A stretch of 26,659 bases of DNA from Streptomyces flaveolus (GTDB lineage Bacteria > Actinomycetota > Actinomycetes > Streptomycetales > Streptomycetaceae): positions 1-26,659 of the forward strand of contig NZ_JNWV01000066.1 of assembly GCF_000716535.1 (NCBI RefSeq), in the 5' to 3' direction. The notes under the pieces are model-generated. The model worked only from the letters and a program-made list of their open reading frames with translations. It ran no database searches and was not told where the DNA came from. Numbering within the stretch: the first letter of the stretch is position 1; the number at the start of each line of letters is the position of its first letter. This document shows positions 7,961-16,442 of the stretch, in pieces. The translations under genes were made by a program, and so were the position numbers.

Positions 7961-8231
7961 GATGGTTACCTCTTTCCTCGGTACGGGTTCCATGCGGCCG
8001 TCCGCCACGGGTGGGGACGGCCGTCGTGCGCGGCCGTCGGGGGTCCGGCCGGCCGGGTGGGGCAGGGACGTCACGCGGTGCGGCCCGCAAGCGGTGCCCG
8101 GTCCGGACACACGTGGTCCGGGGCGCTCCGGACGGGTCCTCGGGCGGGCGGTGACGACGTCCATCGGCGCGGTTCCGCGTCTTCGCGGAGCGCGCGGGGA
8201 CGGACGAGCCGCCTGCCGCGGTCGCAGGGGA

Positions 8232-9065
8232 TCACGAGAGGAAGTCGAGCACGTCCCGCGCGAACTCCTGGTGGTGCTGGAAGAGGAAGCCGTGTCCGGA
8301 GTCCGGGTAGATCTTCACCCGCGCGTCCGGGAGCAGTCCGCCCAGGAGGTGGAAGACACGCGGGGGGATCACGCTGTCGTGATCTCCGCCTGTCACGAAC
8401 ACCGGCTGCCGGACGCCTTCGAGCCGTTGCAGGGCCCCGTGGTCCGGTACGCCCCACTCGACCACGGCGTCGTACTGGGCGTCCCGGGCCGCAGCGGTGA
8501 CCGGTACGTCACGTTCGTCTTCGCGCTCTATGTACCGGCCGAGGAATTCGAGGCCGCTGCGTTGGCTCGTCTCGGTGTGACTGAAGAAGGTGTAGAGGTA
8601 GTTCTCGGCGCCGGGCGGGTCGTGGACGGCGTGAGCCAGCACGTTCTCGGTGTAACCGTGCACTCCGGGTGCCCCTCTGGGCGCGGTGGCCGCGAGGACG
8701 AGCCGGCGGACCGCCCGGGGCCGGAGCAGGGCCATTTCCTGCGCGGTGAAGCCCCCCATCGAGTGGCCCAGCACGTCGACCTGGTGCAGACCGAGGGCGG
8801 TCATGAAAGCCAGGGTGTCGCGGGCCAGGTCCCGGACGGAGTGGCACACCTGCCCGGTGCTGAGAGCCACTCCAGCGTTGTCGAACGTGATGACGTCGCG
8901 TTCGGTGGCGAGAGCGTCGACGAGTGCCGGGTCCCAGCTGTCGAGTGTGCCGCGGAAGTGCTGCAACAGCAGCAGCGGCGGGGAGTGGTGGGGACCGCAG
9001 CGCCGGTAGGCGTAAGTGACGCCGTTGGCTGCTTCGACCGTCTTGTTGGGAGCGTCGACGTACAT
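8232..9065 (-). CDS. Alpha/beta-fold hydrolase
   Basis: The 277-residue product has a complete alpha/beta hydrolase triad: nucleophile Ser102 in GHSMGG, acid in VTGGDHDSVIPP, and histidine in DSGHGF near the C-terminus. The oxyanion region is LLLLQHFRGTLDSWD, where the usual HG is replaced by HFRG, a variant seen in esterase and haloperoxidase-like relatives. No signal peptide is present, so it is probably cytoplasmic. The ATG at 9065 follows AGAGGAAG. It is transcribed divergently from the TetR gene at 9308 with 242 bp between, which makes it the natural candidate target of that regulator, though no matched operator pair was proven. Confidence 0.88.
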   Translation of the reverse strand: MYVDAPNKTVEAANGVTYAYRRCGPHHSPPLLLLQHFRGTLDSWDPALVDALATERDVITFDNAGVALSTGQVCHSVRDLARDTLAFMTALGLHQVDVLGHSMGGFTAQEMALLRPRAVRRLVLAATAPRGAPGVHGYTENVLAHAVHDPPGAENYLYTFFSHTETSQRSGLEFLGRYIEREDERDVPVTAAARDAQYDAVVEWGVPDHGALQRLEGVRQPVFVTGGDHDSVIPPRVFHLLGGLLPDARVKIYPDSGHGFLFQHHQEFARDVLDFLS

Positions 9066-9272
9066 CTCGCTTCCTCTGCAGTGCGGGGGATGTGCGCCGA
9101 GTCTGACGTCGCCGGGCGGTGCGGCCATCAGCCATTTGACCGTAAGCGACGGGCACGGCTCCCGGTGGGCCCGGTCAGGGCACGTCCGGGCGCCGGGCGC
9201 CGGGCGCCGGGACGGATGAGGAAGTTCGGTGGCGCCGCGCTCGTTCCGGAAGGAGGAAGACCCGCGGCATCT

Positions 9273-9301
9273 TTGACAAGCCTAAGCAGACCGGCCATAT
9301 T
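9273..9301 (+). promoter_or_regulatory. Sigma-70-like promoter giving a leaderless TetR mRNA
   Basis: TTGACA (9273-9278), 17-nt spacer, CATATT (9296-9301). The ATG at 9308 lies 7 nt after the -10 box, where transcription should start, and no Shine-Dalgarno precedes it. Confidence 0.7.
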
Positions 9302-9307
9302 GAGACC

Positions 9308-9883
9308 ATGCCTCAGGTGAGCGTCAAAGCCAAGCTGATCGAACACGCCGAGACCGTGTTCCGTCGACAGGGCTTCAACGGCGCCAGCGTCCAGGACATC
9401 ACCAGCGCGGCCGGCGTGCCGAAGGGGTCGTTCTACAACCACTTCAAGAGCAAGCAGGAGCTCGCCGCCGAAATCGTGCGCCGCTACAGCGGTGCCACCG
9501 ATTTCAGCATGCTGGAGAACCTCGGCGGCCGGACGGCTGTCGAGAGCCTGCGGGCACACTTCGCGAGCCAGGCCGAGCGGACCAGCTCCACCGGTGTGGA
9601 GTTCGGATGCCTGCTGGTGACCATGGCGAGCGAGACCCCGACCGCGGGCGCCGAGGTGGGCACCGCCGTGCAGGGCGGCATCACCGGCTGGATCGACGCC
9701 GTGGCCGCGGTGATCGAGCAGGGCCGCGAGGCCGGGGAGATCCGCTCCTCGGAACCGGCACGCGACCTGGCCGCCTTTCTGATCGACGCCTTCGAGGGCG
9801 GCGCGCTGCGCGGCAAGGCGACGGGCGATCCCACCGCCTCGATGCGCTCCCTCGACCTCGCACTGAACATCCTCAAGGGCTGA
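9308..9883 (+). CDS. TetR/AcrR-family transcriptional regulator
   Basis: The 191-residue product has an N-terminal TetR helix-turn-helix at about residues 27-46 (SVQDITSAAGVPKGSFYNHF) followed by FKSKQELA. Its C-terminal domain carries the GCLLVTMASE motif also seen in the TetR at 25462, so the two belong to the same subgroup. It probably represses its own gene and the divergent hydrolase in the absence of a small ligand. The ATG is the first base region of the predicted transcript, so translation is probably leaderless. I saw no perfect palindrome over its promoter, so the operator is not defined. Confidence 0.9.
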   Translation: MPQVSVKAKLIEHAETVFRRQGFNGASVQDITSAAGVPKGSFYNHFKSKQELAAEIVRRYSGATDFSMLENLGGRTAVESLRAHFASQAERTSSTGVEFGCLLVTMASETPTAGAEVGTAVQGGITGWIDAVAAVIEQGREAGEIRSSEPARDLAAFLIDAFEGGALRGKATGDPTASMRSLDLALNILKG

Positions 9884-10295
9884 CCCGCCCGACCGGCCGG
9901 GCCGCACGACCGACATCCCCGATGTTCCGGTGACCTCACGGGAGAATGGGCGGCACCGCGCCTGCATGCGCCGCGGCAGCCCACCGCCCCGGGCGCCGTG
10001 GGTGCGTTGCGGCAGCTCTGCCTTGCCCTGACGACCGGCGGCACGACCGGAGCACCGGCGTACTGCGGCCCTGCCGGGCGGGGCCGCTCTTCCGGGCACC
10101 CCGCCCCGAGGCGACGGCCGCCGGGCGGGGTCGGCAGGCTGGTCGGCACTCCGGAGGACGGGCGGAACACCACCGCCCCTGCCCTCGTCCCGCGCGACGA
10201 ACGAAACACCGGCCGGACCGCTCCGTCATGGGGGCGGTCCGACCGGTGGATCGTCTGTCGGCAAGCGTCCGTGGTGGTCGAGTCCTCCGGGTCCT
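9884..10295. other. About 410 bp between convergent genes, no gene seen
   Basis: This lies between the 3' ends of the TetR gene and the minus-strand TDT gene. Frames crossing it give no recognisable protein. It contains the hairpin at 10214-10241 and otherwise nothing I can support. Confidence 0.5.
10214..10241 (-). terminator. Candidate hairpin downstream of the TDT gene
   Basis: CGGACCGC (10214-10221) pairs with GCGGTCCG (10234-10241) across 12 nt. It lies about 55 nt beyond the stop codon of the minus-strand gene, in the position expected for a terminator. The stem is shorter than the others in this window. Confidence 0.45.
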
Positions 10296-11324
10296 TCAGC
10301 ACGTAACCGACGCGGTCTCGGTCGTACGGCCCGCTGTCCTGCGCGACAGGATCCGGCGGAACGGCACCAGAGCCAGCGAGCGGACGGCCACGGCCCCGAT
10401 GACTGCCGTGGCGACGCCGACCACGACCCAGCTCAGCGGGGTGCGCCACGGCGCTCCGGTCAGGGACAGCAGCCGGACCCCGTACGTCGCGCTTGCCGCC
10501 GTGGTGAAGGTCAGCGCCCAGAAGCCGAGCGCGAAGGGGAGTCGCACGTAGGCGCGTATCAGGAAGAGATGGGGCAGGAGCAGGGCCGCCATCGTGCCGA
10601 GGAGGAGCTCGTGCACGGTCCCCGGCCGGCCCTCGGTGATCACCCACCAGGCGTTTCCCGCGACCGCGGGCGGCGCGGAGAAGATGGCGAGGGTCGGCAG
10701 GAGCGGACGGGGCATCTCGGGGCCCGTGGTGAAACGGCTCAGCAGCATCGCGCCGATGAGGACCCAGAACAGGATGCCGGCACCGAAGAGCGCCTTGGCG
10801 GCGCCGGGGTGACCGATCGTCGCCAGGGACTGAGAGGTGATCAGTGACGCCGCGACGGTGGGCAGTAGGTACCCTCCGTGCAGAGTCCCCGGGTCGCGCG
10901 GCCTCACCAGCATGCCGGCGATGAACCATCCGCCGAAGGCGGCACTCACGGCGAACGCGGACCACATGAGTACCTCACCGGCCGTGGGCAGCCACACCGA
11001 CAGGCGGGCCGACAGCAGGGAACCGGTGACGGGCACGAGGGCGGCGAACGGACTGAGGACGGGATGGCGCAGATCGGCTACGACGTCACGCGGGCGCGTC
11101 CCGGCGGCGGCGTAGCGGACGATCGTCACGATCCAGGCGAGCGCCGCCACCACCCACAGGACGTCGGAGATCCCCTCGGGCGCTCCCAGTCCGGCGGTCG
11201 CCGTCCAGGCGCCGGCCAGGCCGGAGAGGCCGAAGGCGATGCCGAAGGTGTTGAACGGAAGCCGTGCCCTGACGGGACGGGGGCTGTCGGTCGAGACCGC
11301 CGGATGGGGCGTCGTTGCGGACAT
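10296..11324 (-). CDS. TDT/SLAC1-type (TehA-like) membrane transporter
   Basis: The 342-residue product has about ten hydrophobic segments with short loops. Opening family features are LPFNTFGIAFGLSGLAGAW and, after the second segment, LRHPVLSPFAALVPVTGSLL; PTVAASLITSQSL follows in the middle. These match the tellurite-resistance/dicarboxylate transporter (voltage-dependent anion channel) family, whose members move anions such as dicarboxylates, sulfite, chloride or nitrate. The substrate is unknown here. The ATG at 11324 was chosen over the adjacent TTG because GGAG lies 6 nt upstream. A perfect AAGTCC-AA-GGACTT palindrome lies about 100 bp upstream. Confidence 0.85.
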   Translation of the reverse strand: MSATTPHPAVSTDSPRPVRARLPFNTFGIAFGLSGLAGAWTATAGLGAPEGISDVLWVVAALAWIVTIVRYAAAGTRPRDVVADLRHPVLSPFAALVPVTGSLLSARLSVWLPTAGEVLMWSAFAVSAAFGGWFIAGMLVRPRDPGTLHGGYLLPTVAASLITSQSLATIGHPGAAKALFGAGILFWVLIGAMLLSRFTTGPEMPRPLLPTLAIFSAPPAVAGNAWWVITEGRPGTVHELLLGTMAALLLPHLFLIRAYVRLPFALGFWALTFTTAASATYGVRLLSLTGAPWRTPLSWVVVGVATAVIGAVAVRSLALVPFRRILSRRTAGRTTETASVTC

Positions 11325-11421
11325 CAATACTCCAGTGCTGTACGCCCTGTTGGGCGCGGTTTCCGGGCGGAGGGTCGCTCACCCTTCGGGGGCACCTGAT
11401 CATGCGCTTCCCGCGATCCAT

Positions 11422-11435
11422 AAGTCCAAGGACTT
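11422..11435. promoter_or_regulatory. Perfect AAGTCC-N2-GGACTT palindrome upstream of the TDT gene
   Basis: AAGTCC (11422-11427), AA, GGACTT (11430-11435). It lies between the TDT start and the next gene's terminator and so is best assigned to the TDT promoter. The regulator is unknown. The half-sites resemble those of DevR/DosR boxes but in the opposite order. Confidence 0.45.
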
Positions 11436-11468
11436 GTTTGCATCGCCGTCATGAACTGGACGCATGAA

Positions 11469-11500
11469 GGAGGGGCCCCGGCGGTCGCCGGGGCCCCTCC
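11469..11500 (-). terminator. Strong terminator after the oxidoreductase fragment
   Basis: A perfect 14-bp stem: GGAGGGGCCCCGGC (11469-11482) and GCCGGGGCCCCTCC (11487-11500) with a 4-nt GGTC loop, beginning 16 nt beyond the stop codon. Confidence 0.85.
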
Positions 11501-11516
11501 CCTGCCGTTCCAGCCG

Positions 11517-12359
11517 TCAGTCCACCCAGCTCGTGAACAACGCGTTCAGTCCCTCGGCCATCGTGGGGTGCGCGATCAGGCCGTCCCGCAGGGCCGTGTA
11601 CGGCAGGCCTGCCAGCATGGCCGTCTGTACCACCGTCACGACCTCCGCGGCCTCGGGGCCGAGCAGGGCGACGCCGAGGATCTGCTCGCTGTCACGGTCG
11701 ACGACGGCCTTCCACAGTCCGCGGGTGTCCCGCAGGGTCCGGGCCCTCGGAATGGCCATGACCGGCAGCTTGGCGATCCGCACGTCGTGCCCCGCCGCCC
11801 GCGCCTGGTCCTCGGTGAGGCCTACCCGGGCCAGTTCCGGATCGGTGAAGAGGTTCCACGGGACGAGCCGGCCGTTCGTGCTCCGCTCGCCGCCCGCGAT
11901 GTTGGCCTTGACGATGCGGTAGTCGTCCAGGGAGACGTGGGTGAACTGCGGACTGCCCGCGACGTCGCCCACCGCCCAGGTGTGCGGAGCGCTGGTCGCG
12001 AGCCGGTCGTCCACCTCGACGAAACCGTTCTCGTCGGTGCGCACGCCCGCCGCGGCCAGGCCCAGCTCCCGGGTGACCGGAGCCCTGCCGGTGGCGGCCA
12101 GCACGTCGTCGGCCTTCACCTCGCGGCCGTCCTCCAGCAGGACGGAGACCTTCCCGCCCTCGCGGACGAACTCCTTCGCCGCCGCGCCGGTGACCAGCTC
12201 CACGCCGTCCTCGCGCAAGTACCCGAGGAGCGCCTCGGCCACGTCGGAGTCCTCCCGGGGCAGCAGGCGCGGCCCGCTCTCCAGGACGGTGACCCGGCTG
12301 CCGAAGGCAGCGAACATCTGGGCGAACTCCAGGCCCACATATCCTCCGCCGATCACCAC
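11517..12359 (-). pseudogene. 5'-truncated pyridine nucleotide-disulfide oxidoreductase
   Basis: The 280-residue open frame corresponds to the C-terminal 60% of a mercuric-reductase/lipoamide-dehydrogenase-like flavoprotein. It begins inside the NAD(P)-binding domain (VIGGGYVGLEFAQMF, GxGxxG at residues 4-9), continues through LAATGRAPV and HTWAVGDVAG (FAD contact) and ends with the dimerisation domain, including the catalytic HPTMAE His-Glu pair. The N-terminal FAD-binding GxGxxG and redox CxxxxC region, about 170 residues, are absent. Upstream in-frame codons read RGRLVVIGGG for a few residues, then homology stops and the 3' end of an opposing gene begins. The GTG at 12359 has no ribosome-binding site. 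It is probably not functional. Confidence 0.75.
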
Positions 12360-12361
12360 CA

Positions 12362-12469
12362 GGCGCCCTCGGCCTGGACCACTCCGCCACCCCGGCGTTC
12401 CTGGGCTTCAACCTGTCGGGGCACACCCTGGCCCGCGCCGTCATCACCGCCCGGTTCTCGGTGGACTGA
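12362..12469 (+). pseudogene. 3'-terminal fragment of an unidentified gene
   Basis: A plus-strand frame reads GALGLDHSATPAFLGFNLSG and then HTLARAVITARFSVD before a TGA at 12467-12469. Its composition looks like a genuine protein C-terminus, unlike the Arg/Pro-rich shadow frames around it. It has no start and abuts the missing 5' end of the minus-strand oxidoreductase. The simplest reading is that a deletion or rearrangement removed the 5' halves of two divergent genes. I do not recognise the family. Confidence 0.4.
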
Positions 12470-12555
12470 GTCCGGGCCGTTCCCGCCCGGCACGCTTCTC
12501 GCGGGACTTCCGCTCCCACGCGCAGCCTCGCATGCCCTCCTCTGCCGACGAGTGA

Positions 12556-12596
12556 GGGGCGCCCCCGTCCGGACACACCGGAACCGGGGGCGCCCC
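12556..12596 (-). terminator. Terminator after the GH31 gene
   Basis: GGGGCGCCCCCG (12556-12567) pairs with CGGGGGCGCCCC (12585-12596), with an inner TCCGG/CCGGA stem in the loop. It starts 19 nt beyond the GH31 stop codon. Confidence 0.8.
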
Positions 12597-12615
12597 GCCA
12601 GGCGTCGGCGTCTGC

Positions 12616-15600
12616 CTAGCGATACATGACGGTCGCCGCCTTCCGGATGCTCTGCGAGGGCACCGTGACGCTGAGGGTGTGGGTGTCGGCGTCCCACCGC
12701 CAGGCCGATGCGGCCGTCGCCTTGCCGTTCAGGGTCACGCGGGCCGGCGCGTGGTCCACCCCCAGAAAGGACACCGTCCACTCGCGCCGGCTCACCTGGC
12801 TCGTGAAGGAGCCCTCGGCAGGGGCGATCTTCAGCAGGTGGGAGCCGTTGTGCTCGGTGAACCGCAGGTGAGTGGCCGCCGCCCGCTTCGACACGGGGCC
12901 GACGCCGTCGTCCTCGTAGAGGGAGAAGGAGCCGGAGGCGCCCGCGGCGACGGTGACGCCAACCTTGTTCAGCGGGTGCCGCGCGTCGCTCGCCACGTTC
13001 TCGGAGCGCGTGGTGACGATGCCTCCCGCACGGACGAAGACCGGCATGGTGTCCAGCGTCGTCGTGACGTCGTGGGTGGCGCCACCGGCGGGCGCGGTGT
13101 ACGTGCGTCCGGTGAAGTAGTCCGTCCACCGTCCCGGCGGGAACCAGACCGGTGTCGTGGTGCTGGTGCCGGGCGTGGTGACCGGCGCGACCAGCATGTC
13201 GGGCCCGTACAGGTACTCGCTGCCCGCCTTGGTGTAGGCGGTCTCCTCCTCCGGGTACTGCAGGTACAGCGGCCGGACGATCGGGACTCCGGTGGCACTG
13301 GCCTGCTGAGCCAGCGTGTAGGTGTAGGGCACCAGCGCCTCACGCAGCCTGAGGAACTTCTCGGCGGACTTCCTCGCGTCGGGCCCGTACTGCCAGGGCA
13401 GTCGGTCGCTGTGGTTGCTGTGCAGGCGGTCGATCGGCTGGAACGTCCCGAACTGCACCCATCGTGCGTACAGGTCGTCGGGCAGCTTGGTGGTGCGGCG
13501 GGTCCGGCCGTCGGAGGTGTACGTCTCCGCCCCGGGAATGCCGTAGCCGTCGTTGTGGCCGCCGATGTCGTGGCTGACGGCGGCCATGCCGGTGGCGGCG
13601 GACTCTCCCGGCGTGTAGCCGACCTCGGCGCGCAGGGTGCCCCAGTCGGACGTCGTGTCTCCCGAGAAGTGGAGCGTGCTCCGCTTGTCGGCCCAGGGGC
13701 CGGTGGGCAGGCCCACTCCCCCGCTGTAGCCGCCGGCCTGGAGGGAGCCGTAGGCACGGGAGAGGACGAAGCCCCGCTCGCCGGACTCGGCGGTGAGATC
13801 GGCGTACTGCTGGTTGATCCACGCGTCCGGGGTGACGCCGGCCTGCGAGGACCGTGAGGTGTCGCAGCACCAGTCGAGCCACCAGAAGTCGTTGCCGGCC
13901 CGGTCCATCGGCCGGTGGAGGTCCAGGTAGGCCTTGAGCTGGTCCGGGTCGCCGAAGTCGAAGGTGTAGCAGTCCGCGCCGCCCGCGGGCGCGCAACCGC
14001 CCTTGCGCAGCTTGCCGTTGGCCGTGGCCTGCGCCATGGCGAACTGGGGGTCGGATCCGAGGATGCTCGGGTGCACGTTCAGGGTGTTGTGCAGTCCCTG
14101 TTCCGTGGACCAGTCGAAGAACGCCTTGGGGTCGGGGAACTTGGCCGGGTCGAAGTTCCAACCGCTCCAGGTGTTGGGGGACTTGAAGTCGGTGTCGGTG
14201 ACGAGGACGTCGAGCGGCACGCCGGCCGCGCGGAACGCGGGCAGCACGGTGTTCTCGTAGTCGTTCGCCGTCCGGTCGATGTACTCGGAGTACCACACGC
14301 CGTAGGCCCAGCGGGGCAGCAGTCGCGGTGGGCCGGTCAGCGTGGCGAGGTCGGACAGACCCTGCTGGTAGTCGTGGCCGAAGCCGAAGAGGTAGCCGTC
14401 CTGGTAGGGCCGGCCGTGGTGGGTGGGACGAGCGGACGCCTTCCTGGTGCCGGGGTCGTAGACCGCGGAAGGAGTGTCGTCGAGCAGGTACCAGCCGTCG
14501 CGGTGCAGCAGGCCGGGTGTGGTCCAGGGGGTGGGGTCGTGGTCGCCGTCGAGTCCGTCGAGGCTGCGCCGGTAGCCGCCCAGGGCGAGGTGCGGCGCGG
14601 GGGCCGGGTCCTGCCGGGGGGCCAGGGCGAGGGTGTCCACGTTGACGTGGCAACTGGTGGCGTCGGGGCAGCCCAGGGTGATCTCGTCCGTGCCGGCCTT
14701 CAGGCTGACCGGCACGGTCGCCGACGCCCAGGTGTCCCAGTCGTCCGTCGCGGGCAGGGACAGGGTGCTGTCGGTGCCGCCCTCGGTACCGACCCGCATG
14801 CTCCGCGTCTGGTGCAGGCCGTCGCCGCCCGTGCCGTTGGCGTAGCGCAGGTGCAGCAGGTAGGTGCCGTCCTCGGGTACGCCCGCGATCCGGTCGGTGA
14901 TGCGGGCTCCCTGGTCGAGTTCGCCGGTGAATCCGTAGCCGGCGTGGCCCTTGTGGTCGGTGGCGACGACCGCGGAGCCCGCCAGGAGCGCGTCCTCGGC
15001 CTCGCAGCTCGTGCCGAACCGGCAGCCCGGGACCGCGCTTTCGGACCGGGAGGGATAGGCGGCTCCGGGCGTCAGGAGGGCGACGCTGTCGATGTTGACG
15101 TTCCCGGAGTCGGCGGCGGTGCGGTGCAGCCTGACCGTGTGGTGACCGGCACCGAGGGACAACGGCAGCCGGGCCACCCCCCAGATGTTCCAGTCGCCCG
15201 TCTCGGGGAGGCTGAACGTCCGGTCGGTGCCGCCGTCCACGCTGAGGCTGAGGGTCCGGGTCTCGTGGCGGCCGTCACCGCCGACGGAGTTGGCGTAGCG
15301 CACGGCGAAGTCGTACGTGCCGGTCGCCTTGGCCCGGACCTCCGTGGAGAGGGAGTTGTTGTCGGTCTCGAACCCGGCCAGGAAGCCCTTGCCGGTGAAC
15401 CCGCCGTGGTCCGTGGCGAGTCCGGGGCCGTCGTACAACTGGTCCTCCGCCTCGCACAGGACGCCGGGGGCGCAGACCGGGTGCCGCCAGGGAGCCGCCA
15501 GCACGGGCTGCTGTCCCGCCTCCAGCCTCACGCTCAGGTTGTCCGCGGTGAAGGGGCCGGAGCCGACCCGGTAGCGCAGGGTCATCGCGCTGGTGGTGAT

Positions 15601-15924
15601 GGTCAGGACGCCGTCGCGGACCGACGAGGTGTAGCGGGGTGGTGTGAAGGCGCCCCGGCCGATCGCGTTGAAGGTGGGCCGGTCCTCGAAGCGGCCGTCC
15701 CCGGCGTACTCGGTACGGATCAGGGTCGGTGAAAGGACCTCGAACCGGGCGTCCGACACGGACACCGTCGCGGTGCGGACCGGCGGATCCGGGGTGGGCG
15801 CGGCCACGGCGCCGGGGGCGGCCAGGCCGAGCCCCAACGACACACAGGCCACGAGGTGGCCGATCACAGGCGTGCGCCAATTACGGAGGAATCTCGAAGG
15901 CGTTGGTCGCACAGCACGCTCCAT
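12616..15924 (-). CDS. Secreted glycoside hydrolase family 31 enzyme with two CBM-like domains
   Basis: The 1102-residue product has a signal peptide (basic start, hydrophobic IGHLVACVSLGLGLA, cleavage near AVA-AP at about residue 41). Two similar carbohydrate-binding modules of CBM35/CBM6 type follow at about 157-285 and 307-435; both begin CEAED, contain ATDH and a YAN-GGDG-H-TR block, and end NVNIDS/HVNVDT. The GH31 barrel starts near 530 (RWAYGVWYSEY). The likely nucleophile is Asp684 in FWWLDWC and the acid/base Asp756 in SGDTTSDW. It probably hydrolyses or transfers alpha-glucosyl or alpha-xylosyl units from an extracellular polysaccharide; exact specificity is not readable. The ATG at 15924 was chosen because GGAG lies 9 nt upstream and the signal peptide starts there. 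LacI-type operators lie upstream. Confidence 0.92.
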   Translation of the reverse strand: MERAVRPTPSRFLRNWRTPVIGHLVACVSLGLGLAAPGAVAAPTPDPPVRTATVSVSDARFEVLSPTLIRTEYAGDGRFEDRPTFNAIGRGAFTPPRYTSSVRDGVLTITTSAMTLRYRVGSGPFTADNLSVRLEAGQQPVLAAPWRHPVCAPGVLCEAEDQLYDGPGLATDHGGFTGKGFLAGFETDNNSLSTEVRAKATGTYDFAVRYANSVGGDGRHETRTLSLSVDGGTDRTFSLPETGDWNIWGVARLPLSLGAGHHTVRLHRTAADSGNVNIDSVALLTPGAAYPSRSESAVPGCRFGTSCEAEDALLAGSAVVATDHKGHAGYGFTGELDQGARITDRIAGVPEDGTYLLHLRYANGTGGDGLHQTRSMRVGTEGGTDSTLSLPATDDWDTWASATVPVSLKAGTDEITLGCPDATSCHVNVDTLALAPRQDPAPAPHLALGGYRRSLDGLDGDHDPTPWTTPGLLHRDGWYLLDDTPSAVYDPGTRKASARPTHHGRPYQDGYLFGFGHDYQQGLSDLATLTGPPRLLPRWAYGVWYSEYIDRTANDYENTVLPAFRAAGVPLDVLVTDTDFKSPNTWSGWNFDPAKFPDPKAFFDWSTEQGLHNTLNVHPSILGSDPQFAMAQATANGKLRKGGCAPAGGADCYTFDFGDPDQLKAYLDLHRPMDRAGNDFWWLDWCCDTSRSSQAGVTPDAWINQQYADLTAESGERGFVLSRAYGSLQAGGYSGGVGLPTGPWADKRSTLHFSGDTTSDWGTLRAEVGYTPGESAATGMAAVSHDIGGHNDGYGIPGAETYTSDGRTRRTTKLPDDLYARWVQFGTFQPIDRLHSNHSDRLPWQYGPDARKSAEKFLRLREALVPYTYTLAQQASATGVPIVRPLYLQYPEEETAYTKAGSEYLYGPDMLVAPVTTPGTSTTTPVWFPPGRWTDYFTGRTYTAPAGGATHDVTTTLDTMPVFVRAGGIVTTRSENVASDARHPLNKVGVTVAAGASGSFSLYEDDGVGPVSKRAAATHLRFTEHNGSHLLKIAPAEGSFTSQVSRREWTVSFLGVDHAPARVTLNGKATAASAWRWDADTHTLSVTVPSQSIRKAATVMYR

Positions 15925-16013
15925 CCAGCACAGCTCCATTCCGGGGACGGCAGCACTCCGGCGAACGCGCGAGGACACTCCCGACACCCGTACCGGCGCG
16001 CACGGCACGGGGA

Positions 16014-16027
16014 TTACAACGTTGTCA
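16014..16027. promoter_or_regulatory. LacI-type operator candidate O1 upstream of GH31
   Basis: The perfect 10-bp palindrome ACAACGTTGT at 16016-16025, with a matching outer T/A pair, has the CG-centred layout of LacI-family operators. It lies about 90 bp upstream of the GH31 start codon. Confidence 0.6.
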
Positions 16028-16082
16028 TCGCGGTTCCCAGGCATGAGACCACGCCGCTTTTCCAACTGTCCACACTCGTACC

Positions 16083-16097
16083 GGACATCGTTGTCAA
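16083..16097. promoter_or_regulatory. LacI-type operator candidate O2 overlapping a -35-like box
   Basis: GACATCGTTGTC at 16084-16095 is a CG-centred palindrome with one mismatched pair and the same half-site (CGTTGT) as O1, 68 bp away. On the minus strand it overlaps TTGACA (16096-16091), a possible -35 box for the GH31 gene. No good -10 box was found. Confidence 0.5.
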
Positions 16098-16160
16098 AGC
16101 TTTCCCCGGCCCGCGCGAAGCCCGCTCCGCGCGGATGCCCACCGCGTCCCGCAGGGGTCC

Positions 16161-16427
16161 TCAGGGCGAGCCGACGGGGCCGGAGCCGTCCGCTTCGTCT
16201 TCCGGGCCGGTGAGCCGGGTGGCGAGGCGGTAGGAAACGGTGACGTCGCGGTACTCCTCACCGGGCACGATCTTCGTGTCGGGGAGGCGGTTTCGGTCGC
16301 TGTGGCTCGCCGACTCCCGCTCCCCGGTGCCGGGGAAGCGGACGGCTGTCCTCGGTTCCTCCGTGAAACGAAGACGCTCGGCGTGGACCGTCGACCGGAA
16401 CGAGATGTCCCACGCCGGGCTCTCCAT
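16161..16427 (-). CDS. Small protein of unknown function
   Basis: This 88-residue frame begins MESPAWDISFRSTVHAERLR and contains TAVRFPGTGERESASHSDR, then EEYRDVTVSYRLATRL. The hydrophobic/charged alternation in the middle suggests beta strands; there is no signal peptide or membrane segment. It begins 15 nt after the stop of the 11-mer-repeat gene and is almost certainly co-transcribed with it. The Shine-Dalgarno is weak (AGGCG), consistent with translational coupling. I do not recognise a named family. The balanced composition compared with shadow frames and the tight operon spacing support a real gene. Confidence 0.7.
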   Translation of the reverse strand: MESPAWDISFRSTVHAERLRFTEEPRTAVRFPGTGERESASHSDRNRLPDTKIVPGEEYRDVTVSYRLATRLTGPEDEADGSGPVGSP

Positions 16428-16442
16428 CGCCGCGCCTGCCGT

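Noticed and set aside
9188..9208. GGGCGCC repeated three times
   Set aside because: Short GC-rich run in an intergenic region; expected by chance at this base composition and not linked to a gene feature.
13915..15732. 605-codon plus-strand open frame
   Set aside because: Exact antisense shadow of the GH31 gene, whose protein has full domain support.
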